DNA of 64,000 nt. Origin: Bacillus timonensis. Its GTDB lineage: Bacteria > Bacillota > Bacilli > Bacillales > Bacillaceae_L. Positions 34,026 to 41,259 of this stretch are shown in pieces (position 1 is the first letter of the stretch; the number at the start of each line of letters is the position of its first letter). Location: the NCBI GenBank assembly GCA_020171895.1, contig JAIVAN010000004.1:1-64000 (forward strand), in the 5' to 3' direction. A model generated the notes under the pieces. That model searched no databases, was not told the origin of the DNA, and saw only the letters and a program-made list of their open reading frames with translations. A program made the translations under genes and the position numbers.

Positions 34026-34052
34026 GAAAGGCCTGAAAAAGGTCTTTTTTTG
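34026..34052 (+). terminator. Terminator after the MOSC gene
   Basis: AGGCCT/AGGTCT stem followed by TTTTTTT. Confidence 0.78.
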
Positions 34053-34219
34053 TTGGTTTATAGATGAAAATATACATTTCCAAACAGATATATACATAAT
34101 TTTCAAGAGTTGTAGTAAGAAAGAATAAAAATTGTAAAAAATTATAATTTTAAAAGGATTTTTGGGAAAATGAGAGAATTATTATATATAAAGGTGATAT
34201 CTATTTATAGGAGGATCTT

Positions 34220-34921
34220 ATGAGGAAAATATTAAGTTCTATTTTCATGACGATTGTATTTTTTTGTGCGGTTTCACCTCATGCATTTGCAGGAGGAAAC
34301 TGGACATTACAGGAAGTTGAAAAGGAAGCCGAAGATACAAACATAAAAATTGAAAATGAAATTGCTAAAGCTGTGAAAGAAGCTAATAAAATGCACAAAG
34401 AACTAAAGAAAGATCTTCGTAAGATTGAATTGGGGAAAAAAGTATATAAGCTACTTAAAGAAAAAGAAAAAGTAGAATGGAAGCTAACAGAAGAAAACGA
34501 TGAAAAGAAAAGAGTAAAGTTAGAAGAAAAACTAGCTGAAATTGAAGCAGAAATTCGAGAAGAAGAATATAAAATTGAATCTGACCTAGCTGAGATTGAA
34601 TTAGATATCGCTGCGTTAGAAGAAGTGCTATTTTCATTAAATGCCGAAAAAGATCAAGTGAAAATTAGTGAGAAGATTGAAAAACGCATGGAAAAACTGA
34701 ACGAAAAATCAAGAAAACATAAAGAAAAACTACTCGAATTCTCAATTGAATTAAACGAGTTGATTCAAGATCTTCGTAATAAAACAGATGAAATGTCATT
34801 AAAAATGAGAACAGAAGCTCTTGAACATGGCTATTTGGTTGAGTGTACATGGCAAGAGGTAGAATTAGCAGGTGAAAAAGTGTGGATTGATCCGTTGAGG
34901 GTAATAGGTTTTTCAAGATAA
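34220..34921 (+). CDS. Secreted coiled-coil protein, unknown
   Basis: Protein of 233 residues with a signal peptide ending A-F-A near residue 25. Residues 30-195 are an almost continuous Glu/Lys-rich coiled coil. A short ordered tail, Y-L-V-E-C-T-W-Q-E-V-E-L-A-G-E-K-V-W-I-D-P, carries the only Cys of the mature protein. Outside the cell it could act as a spacer or wall-associated helical rod. Not recognised as a known family. Single-gene unit with terminator. Confidence 0.75.
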   Translation: MRKILSSIFMTIVFFCAVSPHAFAGGNWTLQEVEKEAEDTNIKIENEIAKAVKEANKMHKELKKDLRKIELGKKVYKLLKEKEKVEWKLTEENDEKKRVKLEEKLAEIEAEIREEEYKIESDLAEIELDIAALEEVLFSLNAEKDQVKISEKIEKRMEKLNEKSRKHKEKLLEFSIELNELIQDLRNKTDEMSLKMRTEALEHGYLVECTWQEVELAGEKVWIDPLRVIGFSR

Positions 34922-34929
34922 TATTTTGT

Positions 34930-34963
34930 AAACGAGTTTACTTTTAATGTAAGCTCGTTTTTC
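34930..34963 (+). terminator. Terminator of the coiled-coil gene
   Basis: AAACGAGTTTAC/GTAAGCTCGTTT stem followed by TTC. Confidence 0.8.
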
Positions 34964-35005
34964 GTTAGTGAAGATGAGTTCCAATATTTGTAAAGGGGCA
35001 TACCT

Positions 35006-35905
35006 ATGAAAGGTTTTCAATTATACACCTCAAATAAACGAATAGAAGAGGTCAAACAAGGATCTTCTATTCTTAGTTTATTAGGTAGAGGTGACGGAAC
35101 AGAAGTGCTAATGCAACAAATATTTGCTAATAAACTTTTTTATATTTATCCAAGTGATCGAAAAGAGACAATGGAATTCTTTTATATCATATCCGGGCAA
35201 GTTTATTGTGAAGCATTGAAGAAGGAACTTAAAGAGAATGATTATTTTTATGTACAAGAATTAGCTGAGCCAGTTCTTTTAAAAACAATGATTGATACGA
35301 AGTTACTTTGGATATCAACAGAGCCAATTTACCATTATATAAGCGAGAATATTCAAAAATTAATAAAAGTAGTAAAAGAAGTAGAACAAAAAGATAGATA
35401 TACATTTAACCACAGTGAACGTGTTCAAGAATACGCAATGAAAATGGGAATAAAATTGAAGCTTTCTAAAGAACGGCTCGATAATCTCTTTATCGCTTCA
35501 GTTCTTCACGATATTGGGAAAATCCATATACCAGAAGAAATCCTCAATAAACCAGGCAAACTAACCGACGAAGAATTTGCACTTATAAAGAAGCATCCTA
35601 CTGATGGAGCTGAAATGGTTAAGGACACGTACTATAAAGACATCGCTCCCATTATTGAGCAGCATCACGAACGCTTAAATGGAACGGGTTATCCACTGGG
35701 TTTAAAGGATGAGGATATTTTATTAGAAGCAAAAATCATAGCTGTTAGTGATACGTATGATGCGATGACAGAAGATCGCGCATATCGAAAAGCCTTTTCA
35801 ACACAGCATGCAGTTGATGAAATCTGTCAATTAATTGGTACGCACTATGATCATAGAGTGGTAGATGCGTTTATAGAGGTGTTAAAAGAAGAAGGTAAAA
35901 TATAA
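35006..35905 (+). CDS. Cupin - HD-GYP domain protein
   Basis: Protein of 299 residues. Residues 1-115 form a cupin-like beta domain (M-E-F-F-Y-I-I-S-G-Q-V-Y-C-E is the cupin core), and residues 125-299 are an HD-GYP domain. The metal-binding motif H-D-I-G-K-I-H-I-P-E-E-I-L and the signature H-H-E-R-L-N-G-T-G-Y-P are intact, so c-di-GMP (or related) phosphodiesterase activity is expected. The cupin probably senses a small ligand. AAAGGGGCA precedes the ATG. Confidence 0.9.
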   Translation: MKGFQLYTSNKRIEEVKQGSSILSLLGRGDGTEVLMQQIFANKLFYIYPSDRKETMEFFYIISGQVYCEALKKELKENDYFYVQELAEPVLLKTMIDTKLLWISTEPIYHYISENIQKLIKVVKEVEQKDRYTFNHSERVQEYAMKMGIKLKLSKERLDNLFIASVLHDIGKIHIPEEILNKPGKLTDEEFALIKKHPTDGAEMVKDTYYKDIAPIIEQHHERLNGTGYPLGLKDEDILLEAKIIAVSDTYDAMTEDRAYRKAFSTQHAVDEICQLIGTHYDHRVVDAFIEVLKEEGKI

Positions 35906-35913
35906 ATATATAT

Positions 35914-35946
35914 AAAGGAGAAATTCAACTACGGGATTTCTCCTTT
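35914..35946 (+). terminator. Terminator of the HD-GYP gene
   Basis: AAAGGAGAAAT/ATTTCTCCTTT stem; the T tract is short. Confidence 0.7.
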
Positions 35947-35969
35947 GCTATAAATGAGGGAGGGGTATG

Positions 35970-37463
35970 ATGAGTAATTTAGAAGAACACTTTGCTTCTT
36001 ATCGTGAAAAAGTCATCGGACATAATCATACATTTCATTCGCCATATGGTGAGAAAAAGCTAATCTATGCTGATTGGACAGCGAGCGGAAGACTGTATGA
36101 GCCTATTGAAAAAACAATTACATATGCAGTAGGTCCATATGTTGCAAATCCACATACTGAAACAAGTATTACAGGGAAAATGATGACAAACGCTTATCAT
36201 GAAGCGGTCAACAGCATTAAAAAGCACGTAAATGCATCAGAGCAAGATGTACTGATCATGGATGGCTCAGGTGCAACTGGTGTGATTAATAAATTTCAAA
36301 GAATCCTAGGATTAACTCTCTCAGAACATTTCAAGAACAGTATAGCAATTCCTAAAAAAGAAAGACCTGTTGTCTTTATTAGTCACATGGAACACCACTC
36401 TAATCATATTTCCTGGCTTGAAACAATAGCAGAAGTCGTTGTGATTCCTCATGACGATGAGGGGTTTATTAGTCTTGAAAACTTGAAATCTAGATTAGAG
36501 GATTTCCAGGACAGGAAAGTGAAAATAGGCGCATTTACAGCATGCTCTAATGTGACAGGAGTGGTGACGCCATATCACAAAATGTCAAAACTAATGCATC
36601 TACATGGTGGTGTATGTTTTGTCGATTTTGCGGCCTCAGCTCCGTATGTCTCAATCGATATGAATCCAACGGATCCATTAGAAAAACTTGATGCCATTTA
36701 TTTCTCACCCCATAAATTTTTAGGTGGGCCAGGAACTTCGGGGGTATTAATTTTTCATGCAAGTCTCTATAATCGCATTGTTCCAGATCATCCAGGTGGG
36801 GGTACGGTTAAGTGGACAAACCCTTGGGGTGGTAGAGCTTATTATGAGGATATTGAGGCGAGGGAAAGCGGAGGAACGCCTGGATTTTTACAGGCCATTC
36901 GTACATCCCTTGCGATTAAACTGAAGGAAGAGATGGGGATTGAACATATCCTAAAGCGGGAAAAAGAACAGCTAGATTACTTATTTTCAGAATTAGAAAA
37001 AATACCTTCGCTCCACATGTTAGCAGGAGAACAAAAGTACCGAATAGGTATTATTTCTTTCTACTCAGAAACGATTCATTATAATTTATTTACGAAACTA
37101 TTAAATGATCGATACGGAATTCAAGTACGTGGTGGATGCTCATGTGCCGGAACATATGGTCATATTCTTTTGAATATTAATGAAGAGATTTCAAAGCAAA
37201 TTACCGATCAAATTGATCAAGGACATCTGTCCTATAAACCTGGTTGGGTTAGGCTGTCTATTCATCCGATTATGTCAGATGAAGATTTAAGATATATAGT
37301 AGCTGCCATAAAAGAAATTATCGAATCTATTGATACATTCGAAAAAGATTACTTATATAAAAAAGAAACGAATGATTATGTTCATAAGAATGAAGTCCCA
37401 TTAACGATTAGTCCCTTGTTTCAATTTGGAAATATAAAGGGAGTATCTAGTAGTTTTAACTAG
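35970..37463 (+). CDS. Cysteine-desulfurase-like class V aminotransferase
   Basis: PLP-dependent class V enzyme of 497 residues. The Schiff-base Lys is in S-P-H-K-F-L-G-G-P-G-T, with the cofactor His in H-M-E-H-H-S-N. A Cys-rich loop G-G-C-S-C-A-G in the C-terminal part occupies the position of the catalytic Cys of SufS/IscS. It is longer than SufS (about 410), and the extra length is mostly C-terminal. It may desulfurate cysteine or a cysteine-like compound; a role in the window's sulfur traffic is possible but unproven. The next gene, 17 bp downstream, is probably cotranscribed. Confidence 0.85.
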   Translation: MSNLEEHFASYREKVIGHNHTFHSPYGEKKLIYADWTASGRLYEPIEKTITYAVGPYVANPHTETSITGKMMTNAYHEAVNSIKKHVNASEQDVLIMDGSGATGVINKFQRILGLTLSEHFKNSIAIPKKERPVVFISHMEHHSNHISWLETIAEVVVIPHDDEGFISLENLKSRLEDFQDRKVKIGAFTACSNVTGVVTPYHKMSKLMHLHGGVCFVDFAASAPYVSIDMNPTDPLEKLDAIYFSPHKFLGGPGTSGVLIFHASLYNRIVPDHPGGGTVKWTNPWGGRAYYEDIEARESGGTPGFLQAIRTSLAIKLKEEMGIEHILKREKEQLDYLFSELEKIPSLHMLAGEQKYRIGIISFYSETIHYNLFTKLLNDRYGIQVRGGCSCAGTYGHILLNINEEISKQITDQIDQGHLSYKPGWVRLSIHPIMSDEDLRYIVAAIKEIIESIDTFEKDYLYKKETNDYVHKNEVPLTISPLFQFGNIKGVSSSFN

Positions 37464-37480
37464 AGAAGGAGAGTGCTAAA

Positions 37481-37945
37481 ATGACGATTGAGGCGAAAGA
37501 AACGTTAACGATAGAAGAATTTCACCGAAAATGTGCGGTATCACTTTTTAACCAAGTATGGGATCTAATTGAAAAGGAAGAACGAACGCAAGCTGAAATC
37601 GACCAGATGATTACAATGGCGTATGCTTCAAGATATCATTGGAGTGAAATCGGTCAGCCTGTCAATTTTTCAAGAGGAGAATGGCAAATTTCCAGAGTAT
37701 ATAGTTTGTTAGAACGAAGCGAGCCAGCTCTTTACCATGCTGAGCGTAATTTGGAGATTTGTTTAGAGCATGGAATTGGAGATTTTGATTTAGCGTTTGC
37801 TTATGAAGCGTTAGCTCGCGCTTATAAGGTGAGTGGAAATGAAGAGGAATTCCAAAAATATAAAGACCTTGCGATGGATGCTAGCGGTCAAATTAAGAAA
37901 GAAGACGATAAACAGTATTTTATAAATGATTTAAATACGATTTAA
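37481..37945 (+). CDS. Conserved hypothetical helical-repeat protein
   Basis: Protein of 154 residues, nearly all alpha-helical, with TPR-like helices (H-A-E-R-N-L-E-I-C-L-E-H ... L-A-F-A-Y-E-A-L-A-R-A-Y). There is no signal peptide. GGAGAG precedes the ATG. Cotranscription with the class V enzyme suggests an adaptor or accessory role, but no function is known to me. Confidence 0.78.
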   Translation: MTIEAKETLTIEEFHRKCAVSLFNQVWDLIEKEERTQAEIDQMITMAYASRYHWSEIGQPVNFSRGEWQISRVYSLLERSEPALYHAERNLEICLEHGIGDFDLAFAYEALARAYKVSGNEEEFQKYKDLAMDASGQIKKEDDKQYFINDLNTI

Positions 37946-37952
37946 GAACAAG

Positions 37953-37980
37953 CAGCCAGCCGAAATGCTGGCTGTTTTCT
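37953..37980 (+). terminator. Terminator of the class V enzyme operon
   Basis: CAGCCAGC/GCTGGCTG stem followed by TTTTCT. Confidence 0.8.
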
Positions 37981-37986
37981 ATGACT

Positions 37987-38255
37987 TTATCCTTTTAATT
38001 TAAATTCGTTCCCATCTAAATCCTTAAATTGAACGAATGTACCCCATTGCATTTGGTAAGGTTCCTCTAGAAGCTTACTCCATTCGCTTTTAACGTTACC
38101 ATAACGTTGTTACATTCAAATATGGTTGAAGTTTTTTTCTCGTAATTGACTTTTTTTACTTGTACATATGAAACCTCTATTCCCAAAAATGCGTCTAACA
38201 TAACGTATACAATATTTTCCAGTGTTAACCAAAATACACACTGCTTTTGCTGCAT
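37987..38255 (-). pseudogene. Degraded VOC/glyoxalase-family gene
   Basis: Reading on the minus strand from an ATG at 38255, L-E-N-I-V-Y-V and F-L-G-I-E-V-S-Y-V resemble the start of a VOC protein, then the frame stops near 38067. The neighbouring frame, in contrast, gives Q-M-Q-W-G-T-F-V-Q-F-K-D-L-D-G-N-E-F-K-L and a stop, the standard VOC C-terminus. The two halves need a frameshift and are shorter than a full domain, so the gene is a remnant. Confidence 0.55.
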
Positions 38256-38342
38256 AATTTTCCTACCCGTTGAATAAAATGTCTCGTTGTCACAATAATT
38301 TCCATTTTTTGTATACAAGATTACTAGTTTGGGAGAGAGTGT

Positions 38343-39278
38343 ATGAAAAAGATTGCGATGATTTTGGTAGGAGTGGCATTTGTTTTTGGGGCTAGTTTTC
38401 TTTCGATTACTGCTAAAGCAGGAAGTGAAAAACAAGTTGAAGTGAAGGAACACAACGAGAAAAAAGTGATATTAACAAATAAAGACTTTCAGTATGAAGT
38501 AATGCTAATTGATCCTCGAACAAATGATGTTATTAAGAAGTTCGTACCTGAAAGAGATTTAGAAAAACATCAAAAAGATATGATGGCCATAACGAATGAA
38601 TTAGCGTTAGCGTATGATCGCCCCATGTTACCGGTAAAATTAGATCAACAGGGTAATATTATCGGTGGGCAAAGTCGAGTCATTTTAGATGAAGAGAAAC
38701 TGTTTGCTGAACTAAGTGAGATAACGGCCTTTGAGAGAACGATTGAGTTACCAATTGAAGAAACCGCTCCTAATGTTACAACAGAAACGTTACAGGGGAT
38801 AAATGAGGGTATATTAGCAAGTTTTACAACAAGCTTTAATCCTTCAGTGTTTGGTCGAACGGAAAACATTCGGCTATCTTCAGAAGAAATTAATCAAATC
38901 GTACTTGGCCCAGGAGATCGTTTTTACTTTAATTCGATTGTTGGTGATACGACCGCCGATAAAGGCTACCAGTTAGCAACTGTTATAATAAATAAGGAGT
39001 TCGTTGAGGGATATGGTGGTGGAGTGTGTCAAACATCTAGTACATTATATAATGCCATTGAAAAAGCAGGACTTAAGATTTTGGAGCTTCACCATCATTC
39101 AAAGGAAGTTGGGTATGTTCCAAAAGGTAAAGATGCGACGATTGCATATGGTTATAAAGACTTTAAGTTTATGAACGATAAAGATTTTCCAGTCATGATT
39201 CGCACGATTGTGGATAAAACCCAAGGAACATTAGAGGTGCAGGTATCAGCTGCCACAAAGTATTTAGCAAATCGATAA
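38343..39278 (+). CDS. VanW-family protein
   Basis: Protein of 311 residues with an N-terminal signal or anchor segment (about 8-27) and a C-terminal VanW domain. The diagnostic motif is G-G-G-V-C-Q-T-S-S-T-L-Y-N-A near 225-240, with G-Y-V-P-K-G-K-D-A-T following. VanW proteins occur in vancomycin-resistance clusters and widely in Firmicutes; they probably act at the cell wall but lack a firm function. No other van gene is present, so resistance should not be inferred. Confidence 0.9.
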   Translation: MKKIAMILVGVAFVFGASFLSITAKAGSEKQVEVKEHNEKKVILTNKDFQYEVMLIDPRTNDVIKKFVPERDLEKHQKDMMAITNELALAYDRPMLPVKLDQQGNIIGGQSRVILDEEKLFAELSEITAFERTIELPIEETAPNVTTETLQGINEGILASFTTSFNPSVFGRTENIRLSSEEINQIVLGPGDRFYFNSIVGDTTADKGYQLATVIINKEFVEGYGGGVCQTSSTLYNAIEKAGLKILELHHHSKEVGYVPKGKDATIAYGYKDFKFMNDKDFPVMIRTIVDKTQGTLEVQVSAATKYLANR

Positions 39279-39314
39279 AAAAACTTCGACTGTCAGTTCA
39301 GTCGAAGTTTTTTT
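39279..39314 (+). terminator. Convergent bidirectional terminator
   Basis: AAAACTTCGACT/AGTCGAAGTTTT stem with A- and T-runs on both sides. It serves vanW and the minus-strand membrane gene pair. Confidence 0.88.
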
Positions 39315-39858
39315 GCACTTTTGATCGTAAACGTTGAACATATCGGTGGAATGTATGGTAGAAAATGATATTTGCTATGACAACGCCAGCATAAAATAAG
39401 CTGGAATACCATGTAGTCCAAGTCTTAAAGGTGTACAAGTGAAAAAATTCTACTGAGATCCATTCAAGCAAAGTTAATGCGGTGACAGCTAACGTAAAAA
39501 AAAGGAATTTGTTTATCTTTTTTATCTTATAAGCATAGATAAAGTTTAGTAACGTAAAGGGGTACACAACATTTTGTAAGAAAATGTCCATTAACTCTCC
39601 ACTGTTTCGATCTACCGTGTCATAAAAATCATAGGGAGGCATGGCTAGAAAATAATCGCCTACTGTTGTATATAGGAGATTAAATAATAAGATGCCAATG
39701 ACTTCAGTATGAAGTAAGGCTGTGCTAGTTTTAAGTAAATAGATACTAATGGATAGAGTGCCGATAGAAATGAAAATCGTAAACCATTCATTCTCATCAA
39801 AATGTTTAGGTAACATTGGTTCTGCTATTTCATAGGCTCTCTCAAAAAAATTCTTCAT
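39298..39858 (-). CDS. Multi-span membrane protein (CBO0543-like)
   Basis: Protein of 186 residues with five to six predicted membrane helices and conserved aromatic/acidic loops (V-G-D-Y-F-L-A-M-P-P-Y-D-F-Y-D). The pattern resembles the uncharacterised CBO0543 family of Firmicutes. It overlaps the preceding minus-strand gene by the ATGA sequence at 39855-39858, so the two are translationally coupled. Confidence 0.75.
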   Translation of the reverse strand: MKNFFERAYEIAEPMLPKHFDENEWFTIFISIGTLSISIYLLKTSTALLHTEVIGILLFNLLYTTVGDYFLAMPPYDFYDTVDRNSGELMDIFLQNVVYPFTLLNFIYAYKIKKINKFLFFTLAVTALTLLEWISVEFFHLYTFKTWTTWYSSLFYAGVVIANIIFYHTFHRYVQRLRSKVQKNFD

Positions 39859-40343
39859 ATGACCTGTTCCCTTTTTAAAATATGGTGAAGAAGGTTCATA
39901 AAGTAAACCGCTATTAAAATAACAAGCATTTCAAAAAACATGTCGAGAGAAGGATACCAGCTTTTCGTTTTTGATTCTAAAACTCCACATAAAAGAAAGA
40001 TTTTTTCCATGAGAACTCCGAACAAAATCCAACTAAATGTTATGGCCAATTTTTTATTAAAAGATAACTGTGAACGATAAGCGGCCAGTACCCATAGTAA
40101 AGTCACAGCAAAAACGATGCCATATTGAAGTCGAACAGTCCAAAAGGGAAAATGTTCTGTAACCACTGCAAGGCGTTTATAAGGTGATGAAATGGTATAG
40201 AACATGTTTTGACAGAAGTACGATGTAAACATAAAAAGTAAAAGTATCTCAATAGGTTTGAACCATTTCTTAAGATAAGACAAAGTGAGGAGAAGACAGA
40301 TTGATAATAGTAAGATACTAAAGAATGTTATCATTTCATGCAT
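39855..40343 (-). CDS. Multi-span membrane protein, partner of the next gene
   Basis: Protein of 162 residues with about five membrane helices and E-I-L-L-L-F-M-F-T-S-Y-F-C-Q-N. It resembles the downstream protein in size and topology and may be a diverged duplicate. AAAGGATGA precedes the ATG. No function is known; stop and start codons overlap with the downstream gene. Confidence 0.72.
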   Translation of the reverse strand: MHEMITFFSILLLSICLLLTLSYLKKWFKPIEILLLFMFTSYFCQNMFYTISSPYKRLAVVTEHFPFWTVRLQYGIVFAVTLLWVLAAYRSQLSFNKKLAITFSWILFGVLMEKIFLLCGVLESKTKSWYPSLDMFFEMLVILIAVYFMNLLHHILKREQVI

Positions 40344-40486
40344 TCATCCTTTATGAGTGTATATTCAGTTTAGTTTTCTTGAAGTTGCTTTATTTTATAC
40401 AAAAACAATCTATTCATTAATTCTTATTCGATTAAGATGTGTTTCCGTTCGTTTGTTTAACATCGTTTCTGCAGTAACGCCTGCTT

Positions 40487-40843
40487 AGCATGAAGGACCA
40501 TTCCCGCAATCTTCACTTGGAAACGGACTTCATCCTTAGCATGAATGACCATTTCCGCACTCTACACTGACAAAACGGACTTCATCACCAGTATGAATGA
40601 CCATTTCCGCACTCTTCACTTGTAAAACGGACTTCATCACCAGTATGAATGACCATTTCCGCACTCTACACTGACAAAACGGACTTCATTACCAGTATGA
40701 ATGACCATTTCCGCACTCTACACTGACAAAACGGACTTCATCACCATCATGAAGGACTTATTTCGCACTCTTCACTTGCAAAACGGACTTCATCATCATC
40801 ATGAAGGACTTTTTCCTCCTACTATACTTGCATAAAGGTCATG
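40487..40843 (+). repeat. 52-bp tandem repeat array (seven copies)
   Basis: Unit starts at 40487, 40538, 40590, 40642, 40694, 40746 and 40798 (last one degenerate). A typical unit is AGTATGAATGACCATTTCCG followed by CACTCTACACTGACAAAACGG and ACTTCATCACC. Copies differ at about 0-10 positions. Within a unit ATGAAG-type and CTTCAT ends and TCCG/CGGA can pair. There are no spacers, so it is not a CRISPR array. No coding frame explains it. Confidence 0.9.
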
Positions 40844-40852
40844 AAAGCATAA

Positions 40853-41100
40853 AAAAAGCTGATCCCATATGGAATCAGCGGAAAATATTTGGTGTGGTGT
40901 ATGTAAGGCAAATGCCATAGTTGCCGTCCTCTATTGTTTCACAACCTGCAACTCGACAGGTGGGTGTTCGCATAAGCTCTGTCACCTTCCTCTAGCTTTC
41001 AAGGCTTGGTGTTAGAATCTTCCTCTCTTGAACGCCCAAATTTTACGCATTCGGTTGAAACAATAGTTTGAACGAACAACACAGCATGTTGTTGTCTTAA
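40853..41100 (-). ncRNA. ssrS: 6S-like structured RNA
   Basis: Minus-strand transcript ending in GCTGATTCCATATGGGATC-type hairpin plus seven T at 40853. Long-range pairing joins ATTGTTTCAACC (41067-41056) with GGTTGTGAAACAAT. Between them are a large open region, the segment GCGAACACCCACCTG and a small hairpin ACCTG/CAGGT. This closing stem, central bubble and 3'-side hairpin resemble 6S RNA, the RNA polymerase decoy. No reading frame covers it. The 5' end is approximate; identification as 6S rests on remembered structure. Confidence 0.5.
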
Positions 41101-41196
41101 CTTGAGTTAATCTTATCAAAAGCTGAGCATGAGGAAAATAGGAGAGTGATGGAAATGATGGTAACATATTTTTTTGGACAAATTTTTTTAATATTG

Positions 41197-41226
41197 TTGG
41201 TAAAACTATACTAAGTTACATATAAT
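41197..41226 (+). promoter_or_regulatory. SigA-type promoter of the LtaS-like gene
   Basis: TTGGTA, 18-bp spacer, TATAAT, about 34 bp before the start codon. Confidence 0.7.
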
Positions 41227-41259
41227 TCATTATCTTAAAGAATAGGAGGGAAAGAATGA

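Noticed and set aside
38343..39278. Vancomycin resistance locus because of VanW
   Set aside because: VanW-family proteins are common in Firmicutes; vanA/vanH/vanX-like genes are absent, so no resistance function can be inferred.
40487..40843. Possible CRISPR array
   Set aside because: The repeats are contiguous 52-bp units without unique spacers, they drift in sequence, and no cas gene is present.
40853..41100. tmRNA, RNase P RNA or signal recognition RNA
   Set aside because: None of their diagnostic sequences (tmRNA GGGGACGTTACGG, RNase P GAGGAAAGTCC, SRP loop) could be found.
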